DNA from: Parasponia andersonii
Taxonomy: Eukaryota > Streptophyta > Magnoliopsida > Rosales > Cannabaceae
Direction: 5' to 3'
Length of the DNA stretch: 64,000 nucleotides
NCBI GenBank assembly: GCA_002914805.1
Contig: JXTB01000218.1
Coordinates: 219,410-283,409 of the forward strand
The notes beneath the pieces are model-generated. The model made no database searches, was not told the origin of the DNA, and saw only the letters and a program-made list of their open reading frames with translations. The translations under genes and the position numbers were made by a program. This document shows, piece by piece, positions 48,895-60,140 of this stretch (within the stretch, counting starts at the first letter, position 1; each line of letters starts with the position of its first letter).

Positions 48895-48903
48895 TTTTTT
48901 ATA
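48895..48903. repeat. Left 9-bp target site duplication of the MULE
   Basis: TTTTTTATA, identical to 57009-57017. Confidence 0.85.
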
Positions 48904-49394
48904 GAAAAATTAGGTTAAATATGAGGCATATTTTGACGACTTATGTATTTTTAATAAAATTCAGAAAATGATGTACATACCTACTTGAAATATCACTTTT
49001 ACTCTTAATAATTGATTTATAATGTATATGTCGCTCTTCTCTTTTTTAACCAAGCTGTAACTCCTTATTCTTCCCTCTATATCCTCACAATCTTTCATGT
49101 AATCTCATGCTTGATTTTATCACACTGTTTAAGGAGCTGAAATTCTAAGAGCAGAAAAGAAGAAAAGGATAAAAGTTGAAAAAACAGAAAAAAGACGTGG
49201 CAATAAGATGGAGGACGGAAATCCGCGAAGTGGGTATGTAATTTATATGTTCAAATGTTATGGGTACTGTTTGAAATGGTTTTTAACTGAGTTTCGATAT
49301 GTTACAAGCATAATTCATACATTAAAAGTTGTTTTCTAGATCTAGGATTATCTGCAAAAGTCTGGATTTCTCAAAAAATCAGACTGTCTCAGTA

Positions 49395-49990
49395 TAAGCA
49401 TCGAATTTTCGATGTAATTTCGACCATATTTCGATGAAGTCTGAGATGTAAGAATTTTGTCAACTATATTTCGATTATAATTCGATGGTAGTCGAATTTT
49501 TGTCCTATTTTCGATGACTATTCGATGGTAGTCGAATTTTCGACCTATTTTCGATGACTACTCGATGGTAGTTGAATTTTCGACCTATTTTCGATGACTA
49601 TTTCGATTATTTTTTCGATCAATTTCGATATATTTCGATTATAATTTCGACTAAATTTTGATGAAGTCTGAGATGTACGAATTTCGTCGACTATAGTTCG
49701 ACTATAATTCGATGGTAGTCGAATTTTCGACCTATTTTCAATGACTATTCGATAGTAGTCGAATTTTCGACATATTTTCGATGACTATTCGATTATTTTT
49801 TTCGATGACTATTTCGATTATTTTTTCGATCAATTTCGATGTATTTCGATTATAATTTCGACCAAATTTCGATGAAGTCTAAGATGTAAGAATTTCGTCG
49901 ACTATATTTCGACTATAATTCGATGGTAGTCGAATTTTCGACCTATTTTCGATGACTATTTCGATTATTTCTTTCGACCAATTTTCGATG
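49395..49990. repeat. Left subterminal array of TTCGAT words
   Basis: Diverged tandem units built on TTTCGATGACTATTCGATGG and TAGTCGAATTTTCGACCTAT, with TCGA occurring about every 10-20 bases. It ends 80 bp before the first recognisable coding exon of the transposase. Confidence 0.85.
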
Positions 49991-50070
49991 GCTAAAAATA
50001 TAGATTCTTCCTTTTACATTTTATGATTTTTTCTGTTGAATCTAATTTCTTTTTTTTGTTTCATCTGCAG

Positions 50071-52318
50071 AGTCACATTTCAACATCATAGTTTTGTATA
50101 ACGGTAAATGGATGTTTTCGTCAGAGAAAATATTATGGTCTTATATTGCTAAAGAAAGTAAGGCCATGGGTATATGGATGGGTATAACTTTTGTGACCTT
50201 TGTAGATAAGCTGTATGAGGTGATTGGAGTTGATAAAAATCGTTTTGATTTAGAACTTAAGGTTGTTTATAAATGTGATAGTGGAGATGGAATCACTATT
50301 CCTCCAACGAAAATTACCTCTGATAGTGACCTAAAAATTTGGCTTGAGGAGATGTCTTACTCTATTCAGAACCGTACTCCTTTATGTGTGTCCATTTTAC
50401 CGAAGTTGAAACCTGTAGGTGAGGGTTGCAGTCAAAATGCTTCATTTGTGCCTGAAACAGGTGCAGAGAAAATAGATGAGTTGAAGGAATGCTTTGGTGA
50501 AGTAGCTAAGACTCCAGGGACAACAACAGGGACTTCAAGTAGTCGAGTGCGTAGAGTGAGAATAGTAGATAATGAAGCAAAGTAGAGTGCTCCCTTATTT
50601 TCAGAGGGAGAATTGCCGCAAGGAACACCTAACAACTTGTCAGTTGGATATTCTAATTCAGTGAAAATCGTGATCGGTCAACTATTTGAGAATAAGGAAG
50701 ACTTGAAGCTGAAGCTGCACTTGCATGCAATGAAGTGCAATTTTGAGTTCAGGGTAAATAAGTCAGGTAAAGACTGTTGGTTTATAACATGTATAGATGA
50801 CGATTGTACGTGGCGGTTGCGAGCTAGAAAGGTGGAGCAATCTGACATATTTGAGGTGCGAAGATATGTGCCTGAACACACATGTTTGTTGGCAATAAGG
50901 CATAAGGACAACAGACAAGCAGCACTATGGGTTATTGGACATTGTATTAAGAGAAAGTACACAAATCCAACCAACCCTAATTATGCTCCTCGATCAATAA
51001 TCGATGATTTCTCTAAAGACTATGGGATTAACATGACATATGAAAAGGCATGGAGATGTAGGGAAAAAGCACTTCTGTATGTGAGGGGAACAGTGGATAG
51101 TTCATACCAAAAGCTACCATCTTACCTATATATGTTAGAGAAGACTAATACAGGAACAGTCACGCATTTAGAGACCGATGAGATGGGATATTTCAAGTAT
51201 TTCTTCATGTCACTGGGTGTATCTATTTGGGGCTTTAGAATAGCATGTTGTCCTGTGCTATGTATGGATGGATCCTTCTTAGAAACAAACTGTGGATGGA
51301 CAATGTTGGCTGTGATTGCACAAGATGCAAACAGGCAGTTTTATCCTATTGCATTTGGAGTAGTCGACTCAGAGAACAACGACTCCTGGATGTATTTTAT
51401 CGTGAAACTAAAGGAAGCAATTGGAGACGTTGAGAACTTGGTCTTCGTATCGGACCGACACCCAAGTATTACGAATGCATTGTCGACTGTGTTCCCTGAA
51501 GCACACCACGGAGCTTGCATACATCATATTGTTATGAATATCCAAGCAAAATTCAAGACTGATCATTGCCACAATGAGTACTTCTTGGCAGTAAAATCCT
51601 ATCGGATGAGTGACTTTCTTCATCATATTGAGAAGATCAAGGTCTATGATCAAGCCATTGCTAATTATTTAGAAGAAATAGGCATTGAGAAATGGAGTCG
51701 TGCAAACTTCTCTACCATTCGTTACAACATCATGACAAGTAATAATGCTGAGAGCTTTAATAACACAAGTAGAGATGCACGGAAGTATCCAATCACAACT
51801 TTGGCAGAGTTTCTGAGGTATACACTACAAACTTGGTTCTTTGAAAGACGAACATTGGCAATGGAATCCAATAAACCATTACCGACAAAATTGAGAAGAA
51901 ATTGGAGGACCATATTGAAGCTGCGAATACTTTGATTGTTCAGCCTCTCAGCCACTATGAGTTTTATGTCATGGAAGGTGACAGAGACGGTCAAGTTAAC
52001 TTACAGACAAAGACTTGTAGTTGTAGGAGGTTTGATTTGACAAGTCTGCCATGTACGCATACATTGGCGGCTACTCTAAGTCGACGCATCAATCCATACT
52101 CCTTGTGTTCATGGTATTATATAGTTGACACATGGCTGTACTCATACGCAGAGACTATATATCCAATGGGAAATGAAGAAGAATGGGATGAACCTGATGA
52201 TATTAGCAGACGTATGGTGGAACCACCTCCTTATAAACCAAAGGCTGGCCGGCCGAAAACAAAACGTACAAAGTCAAAAGGGGAGAAGATCATAATGCAA
52301 CGCCATTGTAGCCGTTGC
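50071..52318 (+). pseudogene. mudrA-like MULE transposase, broken
   Basis: The last visible exon opens after an acceptor TCATCTGCAG at 50070 and its 3' end is lost in the N run. Seen: an N-terminal domain (NIIVLYNGKW..SSEKILWSYI), a MuDR-type zinc-binding region (WFITCIDDDCTWRLRARK, then EHTC), the DDE transposase core (CMDGSFLETNCGWTMLAVIA, VFVSDRHPSI, NNAESFN) and a SWIM zinc finger CSCRRFDLTSLPCTH followed by an AT-hook-like GRPKTKRTK. Two defects: an in-frame TAG at 50583-50585, and a one-base loss in an A run near 51888, after which the frame shifts to continue LEDHIEAANTLIVQPLS. The encoded protein would bind element ends and catalyse cut-and-paste transposition, but this copy cannot make it in one piece. 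Confidence 0.85.
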
Positions 52319-53235
52319 NNNNNNNNNNNNNNNNNNNNNNNNNNNNNNNNNNNNNNNNNNNNNNNNNNNNNNNNNNNNNNNNNNNNNNNNNNNNNNNNNN
52401 NNNNNNNNNNNNNNNNNNNNNNNNNNNNNNNNNNNNNNNNNNNNNNNNNNNNNNNNNNNNNNNNNNNNNNNNNNNNNNNNNNNNNNNNNNNNNNNNNNNN
52501 NNNNNNNNNNNNNNNNNNNNNNNNNNNNNNNNNNNNNNNNNNNNNNNNNNNNNNNNNNNNNNNNNNNNNNNNNNNNNNNNNNNNNNNNNNNNNNNNNNNN
52601 NNNNNNNNNNNNNNNNNNNNNNNNNNNNNNNNNNNNNNNNNNNNNNNNNNNNNNNNNNNNNNNNNNNNNNNNNNNNNNNNNNNNNNNNNNNNNNNNNNNN
52701 NNNNNNNNNNNNNNNNNNNNNNNNNNNNNNNNNNNNNNNNNNNNNNNNNNNNNNNNNNNNNNNNNNNNNNNNNNNNNNNNNNNNNNNNNNNNNNNNNNNN
52801 NNNNNNNNNNNNNNNNNNNNNNNNNNNNNNNNNNNNNNNNNNNNNNNNNNNNNNNNNNNNNNNNNNNNNNNNNNNNNNNNNNNNNNNNNNNNNNNNNNNN
52901 NNNNNNNNNNNNNNNNNNNNNNNNNNNNNNNNNNNNNNNNNNNNNNNNNNNNNNNNNNNNNNNNNNNNNNNNNNNNNNNNNNNNNNNNNNNNNNNNNNNN
53001 NNNNNNNNNNNNNNNNNNNNNNNNNNNNNNNNNNNNNNNNNNNNNNNNNNNNNNNNNNNNNNNNNNNNNNNNNNNNNNNNNNNNNNNNNNNNNNNNNNNN
53101 NNNNNNNNNNNNNNNNNNNNNNNNNNNNNNNNNNNNNNNNNNNNNNNNNNNNNNNNNNNNNNNNNNNNNNNNNNNNNNNNNNNNNNNNNNNNNNNNNNNN
53201 NNNNNNNNNNNNNNNNNNNNNNNNNNNNNNNNNNN
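52319..53235. other. Assembly gap (917 N)
   Basis: Hides the 3' end of the transposase gene and the 3' end of the Ulp1-type gene, which converge here. The true size is unknown. Confidence 0.99.
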
Positions 53236-55646
53236 ACCTATGGCTCTATATTCTGGTAGAATAAATCTACACATAATTTCTATCTTGAATGTTGCATAAC
53301 ATCATCAATAACGTTGGATAGTGGAATGTCGGCTAACAGACATTCCAAGTACTTAACAACAAAAACGCCGCAATCTCCACTCCAAAGGCAAATAATTCTA
53401 GTTAGTCTCAAAATAACCAATTGAAGAAATGTTTGTTAATATCCTTATATTCTATTGAATTACCTCTTCGCTGTTTGTGGCACTACATTGGGAGGTAACC
53501 TTCTAACATCAAAATCACGCGGTTTCATCGTTGTAGTCAAATCAAGATCATCGCAATCAATGACTCCTTCTACATTGAGCAGAAAGTATGGTAACATCTT
53601 CATCATTGGACGCATGGCTTGTTCGACACGTGCATCATCATATAATATCTGGTCAGAGTCATATACCATGAGCATATGCGCAGGAAGATCTATCTGCACA
53701 AGAACCCAATGATTTGAACTGATGTTCAAGGAATAGTAAACTTTGTCAATCTCCACCCAGCTATGTTGAAAATGATCTACATCTCTTTTAGCATAGTCAG
53801 TAAGCTGGTCATCCCACAAAAACTTCGCTTTATTAGAGGTTCTTTGGAATGCATCCCACCGACCATTCATGCATACAATGTAGACTGTGTCCGCAAGGGC
53901 GACCTTCTTTCTATAAATCTTTGGGAAAAGCCAAAAGCATTCTCGTATCAACCGAAAAGCCGCGTCAATATACTGCAAATGGAGAAAATACAATAACTTT
54001 TAAGTGAATATAAAAAAGGATTTCAAAATGAAGAAAGAAAATTTTAATTATAAATCCAATTACCTCATCTGCAAGCCACTTCCAAGGAGTCTGAAGGTGG
54101 AAAAAGAATCCAGTACTAGCATCACCAGTAGGAAGCTGGATTGGTTTCCGGTTATCAATAAGTCCTGCAAGCCATCTCCTAAATGTATCAAGCTGTTTTG
54201 CATCAATTTTCCAGAATGGGTTTGGTTTGCATGGATCATTAATCTTGAACTTCTTGTCTGACGGATCGGTGTAGTCAATGAGTCTTTTAGATCGTTGACC
54301 GACCCGTTTTTTCCTCCCAAACTTAACTGTAGTCACCTTAGCTACTTGTAACTCTTTCACTCTCAGAGTTTGCTGCTCTTCAGGAGTGTGCTCTTTAGTG
54401 GGAGTACTTATAACAACATCTTCACCTGGTTGATATCCTTCAGGAAGGACATCCGACTGGGTGGCCTCAAATTCAGTTTTAGTTGGCTGCCGATGTGCTT
54501 TGATTTTCTCCATCATCTTCAACAACCTATCAAGTTTATCATTAAGAATCACCTGGTTCGCCTTCAGTTCAGTCTGATTTGCCTTCAACTCAGCGATGTC
54601 AGTCTTCAACTGAAGATAGAACTTATGTGACTGAGGCACGTCAGTGGATGGTTCCTCCTCTACTTTGTTTCTGGTAGCGTGAAAGATGCCCGCCTCCTCT
54701 GCAGCTCACTTTGCTTCAGCCGCCTCCTTCTTGTTCTCCTCCTCCTCCTCACNATAGAATAAAATCAATTTTCTGGACTTACTTTCTTAATCTTGAATAC
54801 ATCAATACAATCCATCATTGATGGTGTTTTATTGCTTGTCCATGACAGTATCCTTGGGAATTTGATGCCAAGGTTCTCAGAAAATGCACCAATAAGCTTG
54901 GGGATAGCCTCATAAGCCCAATACTGTAAAGCAATGCTAAACCCATACACTGTGTATTTAGCTTCCTTGGCCTTCTTATTCTTTTTCATCTTCTGAAGGT
55001 AGTTTTCCCTCTGATGCATCATATCCTTATTCAAACTAGGGAACGTTCTCTCGTAAGATCGCCTTCCCCATAGATAATTAAAGAAATCCTCCTCATTCTC
55101 CACAAAAGAGAGCATATCCATCATAATCTTGGTGCTTGACTCCTGTGCCATCAAGAGCTCATCCACCAAGTAGCACAAACCCAACTTCCATACGTCCTCC
55201 TTCTCCTCACAATTTAGAAATGCAGCCTCTAATTCACCGGATCTCACATTAGTTGCATTATTCAGGTATGTCTCCCTGAGCCTCATGCTACTAGACATAG
55301 ATTTGTATTTCACAACATCTAGATCTTTGGCAAAGTTTAACGCCGTTATCAACGCAAACTCACCAAGCCCGAATCTCAAGTTGCTATCCCCAATGAAAAA
55401 TTGCAACTCCACCGGGTTTTGGGATTTCACATTCCTCAACAGTAGTTGGTGTATAAGTACTCCAGATGCTTGTATTAGAGGAGCAAGAAAAAACTGCTTA
55501 AACGGACACTGCTTTGCCCTTTCTAACAAATCATACTTCTCAAATCTCTCCTTAATCTTCGACATCACCGTTGTTCCTTTTATAGTGACCCTTCTAGGAA
55601 AATATTCTCCAAAAGGTACAAGGAGCTTTGACATTTGGTTCGACAT
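53236..55646 (-). pseudogene. DUF1985 plus Ulp1-like cysteine protease gene carried by the MULE
   Basis: Minus-strand exons: 55646-54783 (DUF1985; WAYEAIPKL near its end), about 54750-54064 (Glu/Lys-rich then coiled-coil-like LKANQTELKANQ), 53972-53464 and 53379 into the N run. The C48 protease triad is visible: His in SNHWVLVQID, Asp in MVYDSDQ, Cys in SGDCGVFVVKY. Ulp1 proteases cleave SUMO from targets; the role of transposon copies is unknown. In-frame stops: TGA at 54706-54708 (neighbouring KxAAEEA suggests a former CGA) and TAG at 53280-53282 (after MQHSR). The single N at 54753 lies at the acceptor of exon 2. Three junctions keep frame. The protease core is complete although the full ORF is not. 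Confidence 0.8.
54753..54753. other. Single-N assembly join in the Ulp1-type gene
   Basis: Falls just before the GAG-repeat start of exon 2, so the splice acceptor and an unknown amount of sequence are hidden. Confidence 0.7.
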
Positions 55647-55689
55647 AAGAGGAACAAAGCACTTTAGACAAAATTTTTATTAATTTAAC

Positions 55690-56640
55690 ATATATCAAAA
55701 ACATCTAAATTACGTCGAAATATAGTTGAAACGCATCGAAATAGGTCGAAAAGTGATCAAAATTTCGATCATTTTGATTTCGACGAGATTTCGATTATCA
55801 TCGAAAAATCTTACAGAAACTATCTCAAATGAGAACAAATAGCCAGGAGGTGGAAATTGTCTATCGAAAATCATCGAAAACAGAGGACGTCGAAATGGAA
55901 TCGAAAATTAATCGAAAATAGTCGAAAAAAGATTAACTACTAGCTACTAGAAAAGGTCATCAAACTGTCATCGAAAAACAGTCGAACTAACATCGAAAAT
56001 TTAGAGTAGCCTTATTTTCTATTTTAAAATGTCATCGAAAATATATCAAAATTTCAGCACTATTCATCGAAATAAAATCGAAACACAGTCAAAATAATAT
56101 AGAAAGTTTATTTTACCTATTTTAAAATATCATCAAAAAGGTATCGAAATTTCGACTCTGTAAATCGAAACACAGTCGAAATACTATCGAATATCATCGA
56201 ACCGTCATCGAAAAACAGTCGAACTAACATCGAAAATTTAGAGCAGCCTTATTTTCTATTTTAAAAGATAAATTAAATGTCATCGAAAATGTATCGAAAT
56301 TTCAGCACTATTCATCGAAACCTCATCGAAATAAAATCGAAACACAGTCGAAATAACATCGAAAGTTTATTTTACCTATTTAATACGGAGCATATTTAAC
56401 CTAATTTCTCTTTTAAAATATCATCGAAAAGATATCAAAATTTCAATTCTGTAAATCGAAACACAGTTAAAATACCATCGAAAATACGTTGAAATACCAT
56501 CGAAAACACGTCGAATTTCACGTGATTTTCCGGTACTATTTTCAGCCATACTCATCGAAATATGATCGAAAATTTAGACCAGCTAATCGAAAATGCATCG
56601 AAAAAATGTCGGAATGAAGTCGAAAATTTCTAAATCGTCT
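55690..56640. repeat. Right subterminal array of ATCGAAA words
   Basis: Repeated ATCGAAACACAGTCGAAATA, CATCGAAAATTTAGAG and TTATTTTCTATTTTAAAAT units. The core ATCGAAA is the reverse complement of the left-arm TTTCGAT, so the two arms are inverted relative to each other although their longer units differ. Confidence 0.85.
56391..56410. repeat. Internal copy of the MULE terminus
   Basis: CATATTTAACCTAATTTCTC is the terminal 20-mer of the right end (56989-57008) with a single difference. It lies about 600 bp inside the element, followed by TTTTAAAATATCATCGAAAA. Confidence 0.8.
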
Positions 56641-57008
56641 TCTACTACAAATGCCCTAAATTCAAAAAAAAATAAAACCCTCAAATCATATTTTGCTTAC
56701 CTTCTTTTGGAGACTCATTTTTCTCAATGTAATCCTAAACAGTGAGAGAGATTTACGATAAACGGTACGGCGAGTTTTCGTCTTCCTCGGTTAACGACAC
56801 GATGGATTCTTGGCTTTTCAGAGAAGGAAACGAAAGAGAGAGTTGGAGAGAGAGAGAGAGAAATGAGGAGTTTCTGAGGAAGAGGCATATTTTCTCTTAG
56901 GTATTAATAATGGTATTTTCGTCCGCAAATATATTTTTCAAATGTTTTTTAACTTATGCATATGGGCCAAAATAAGGGTATTACGAAGCATATTTAACCT
57001 AGTTTCTC

Positions 57009-57017
57009 TTTTTTATA
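57009..57017. repeat. Right 9-bp target site duplication of the MULE
   Basis: TTTTTTATA, identical to 48895-48903. Confidence 0.85.
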
Positions 57018-58600
57018 TTATTTTTTGACATGTTTGTATTCATTTCTGATATTATTTTTTTTCACGTCTAACCGTATTTATTTTTAATATTATATTTTTA
57101 ATTATGCCTATTTTCTATATTATGTTTTTTTTTTAACATAATTATATATGATATTGTGATTGTCTATTATCTACCTGATTATTCCTTTTTTAATATAATC
57201 AAGAATATCGTGTTAGATCTAACCTATTTTTGAACTTAGATTATTATTGTGCTCATTGTTTTTTTTTTTTATCATTTTTTAATATTATTTATATGTATTC
57301 ATTTCTCAAAAATAATAAAAATATTAGTTGTTATTATTGTATAATATAAGAAAAATTATTTACGAAATTGAACTAAATTTTTATATAAAATAAATTAAAA
57401 ATTACAATTTACAAGTGTATATGAGAAATTGACACCTACCTAACTATATCAAGGTACCTAAACTATATTTTAATTTTTTTTTAATTTTGTTTTCTTCTTA
57501 AATTTATTTTCATAAGCTTTTTATATTATACATGTCTCAAGATAGGTTATAGCCCATGGCCATAATTACTTCTGAATTGAACTCTTAATCCAAATTTAGA
57601 GAAATTTATGTCTAGTACTTATTTTTAAAACTTATTTTCATAAATACTCGTTTAAAATTTTTCTTTTAAAATCTATATTTTTATGGTCCATATTTTCTAT
57701 GCAAAATATGAGTGATTCACATTTATAATGTAAATTTTATACATAAAATACACATTTCATGTATAAAATATGAATAGTATACATTTACAATATAAATATT
57801 TACCACGGTTTACATTTTCTATTACAAATTTCACTTATGGTATGCATTTTAAAATGTGTGCTAATTTTTAGTGTAATTTTTATCCATAAAATGTAGACAA
57901 CTGTATGCATTTCATGTGTAAAACAATGGCGGTCTACATTTCTCAAAAAATGTGTAGTTACGAAATAAAAATAAAAAATTGGTATTTATGGCAATATAAT
58001 TTTTAAAATGAGTATTTATGAACTTTTCCCCCAAGCTTATTAAGTTTTCGGTTTTTTTCTTAACAAATTTTTATTTTTGTTTTTTAAGAAAATATTCTAA
58101 TTTTATTTTTTTGTAATTTTTTTTAAATTAAAACTATATTAAAAAAATCCTTACATCATCTTATTCAAGTATATGTTTTGCATAAATGGTAATTATTATT
58201 AATCATGTATGTCATACAGCATGTCATACTTATGTCGATGTCTGTGTCGTACTAGCCCAGACACTTTACTAATTATATCGTGCACAGTTATTAATCATGT
58301 TGTACCGCCTCATAATAATGTTGTGCTCATGTAAGCCCATTAATGTTGGTATGTTTTGATACCACTGATATTTATCTGCATCAAGTACGGATTTTAAAAG
58401 TCTAATCCACATACAATCTTTTAACCAATCCAATATAATCCACAAATGTGTATATTGGATTAGTTATTTAGTCATGATTAATAAGCCTTGAAATTGGGTT
58501 TAATCACTTTATGTTAGTTTTTTGTTATGAATTATTTATTTTTGGACAAATTTGGATGTTGTTTTTTATAATTGAAAAATGTTTAATCATTGGAAATAAA
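57018..58600. other. AT-rich intergenic sequence, no gene seen
   Basis: Very AT-rich. The block at 57660-57960 has repeated TATACATT/TACATTT phrases, perhaps a decayed repeat. No coding sequence. Confidence 0.5.
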
Positions 58601-60140
58601 TGTCCAATACCAAATTAATATTTATAATTACCTCATATTAACTAATCTAGCAAGTCTAGTAAAATCTAGAATTAACTAGTATAATGATAAGAATGGTCGT
58701 TCCACAGAGATTGGATTTTAAATTAGTTATTAAGTACTAAAATTATCATAGTCTAATTTTATCTTAACATTAAAATTAGATGAATTTAAAATAAAATGAA
58801 TAAAAATCAAGATAAAAAGAATACAGTGTAAATAAAGTATAGAAATTACCATGCATTAAAGTACTAAAGACATGATTTCCCCTAATTATTTCTAAATTCG
58901 TCAAATTAAGTAATTATTAGACTAATTTCACTAAATTTACTAATCAAGAGACCTAATCTAATCTAGTTCCCTTTCTCGAGTGCCGAATGAGATAATATGT
59001 CTAAGTATCCAAGTTGATGTCTCTTTCTAACTCGGTTGTCTAAGCACTCATTAAGGTTTTGCCTTTAAAGACCTAATTTGATTATCTAAGTGTTGATTTC
59101 TTCTCGGCCTCACAATAACCTAAACTATGCTTCTCAATTCCAGTTTATGAAATCAAACTCTCTTAAGTATCAAAATCACAACCTAAGTTTAACTAATTCT
59201 TTGGCCATATAAATTAGATACCATAAATAAAGATAAACATAAATGAATTGACAATGGAAAATAAGCCAACAATTAACAAAATGTGCAAAATAAAATATAA
59301 AAAAGGTACATCAAATCCTAAGATAGAAAATCTATCCAACCATAGTAGAATCTAAGGCTAATCTCATAAAGAATTTCAATATTCCAAACAAACAATACAA
59401 TATATATATTACAAAATTTAAATGAGATTAAAGTGAAAAAAAAAAGAAGAAGAAAAAACTCTTTTGTGGAAGTAGAACTTCAAGTCTTCAATTCTTCAAG
59501 CTTCTCTATCAAGCATCCTTTTTCAGATTTCAACTCTAATGCTCTCTATAAGATTTTTGGCTCTCAAAGATGTGCATCTTCTTCCAACTCTCTGCTCTTT
59601 GAAATAGAGGTTAAAATGTATATTTAAAGGGTACTAAGATGACCTAAGAAAAAAAAAAATCTAACCATCCATTAGTGTTAGATCAAGGGCCAAAAATGAC
59701 CCTTAAAGTTTGCCAAAAACGAGTAGATATGTGGCTGCAAAATAGAGAAAATGCGACTTGTGTGCATACTGAAAAACAAACTAGCACCGCGGTGCCTATT
59801 TCTAGCACCACAATGCTAGTATTTCTTGGTACTGAGGCACCATGGTACTAGTGCTCTGGAGCTGAGACACCGCATTACCCATTTTCGGGCACCGCAATAC
59901 CTAGTTGCTGGTCTAATTGAGCTTTTTAGATCTCTTAGATGCTCCGAGCCTTTTTTCGGTTATTAATGACTTCATAAACTTCTCCTTTTTGGTGTCAAAT
60001 ATACACCAAACATTAATTTCTTATTTTCTATAATAAAAAACACAAAATAATATTAAAATAACACAAATGTTTGAGAACTTGAAATTATTCGAATTTGGAC
60101 AATACTTGATTTGTGAATAAAATATACACTCATCAATTTT
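58601..60140. mobile_element. Possible old LTR-retrotransposon remnant
   Basis: Contains TCGTTCCACAGAGATTGGAT, GAGTGCCGAATGAGAT and a patch with repeated CACCGC.GTGCC words (59784-59905). Such phrases recur in non-coding parts of plant LTR retrotransposons. No LTR pair, primer site or gag-pol was found, so this rests on general resemblance only. Confidence 0.3.

Larger units (their letters stand above)
48904..57008. mobile_element. Mutator-like element (MULE) carrying mudrA-like and DUF1985/Ulp1 genes
   Basis: The 8.1-kb element (including a 917-base N run of nominal size) has terminal repeats GAAAAATTAGGTTAAATATG at the left and GAGAAACTAGGTTAAATATG read inward from the right (18 of 20 identical). 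It is flanked by a perfect 9-bp duplication, the Mutator hallmark. Inside are a left TCGA-rich arm, a transposase pseudogene on plus, an Ulp1-type gene on minus converging on it, and a right TCGA-rich arm. Ulp1-bearing MULEs (Kaonashi/KIU in Arabidopsis, CUMULE in melon) are known; this looks like a member of that group. Both genes carry disabling changes as assembled. Confidence 0.85.

Noticed and set aside
49395..49990. Regular repeat array resembling a CRISPR locus
   Set aside because: Units are diverged, have no distinct spacers, and sit in the arm of a plant transposon with an inverted counterpart at 55.7-56.6 kb.
52231..53299. Long ORFs crossing the N run
   Set aside because: They are open only because N codons are not stops.
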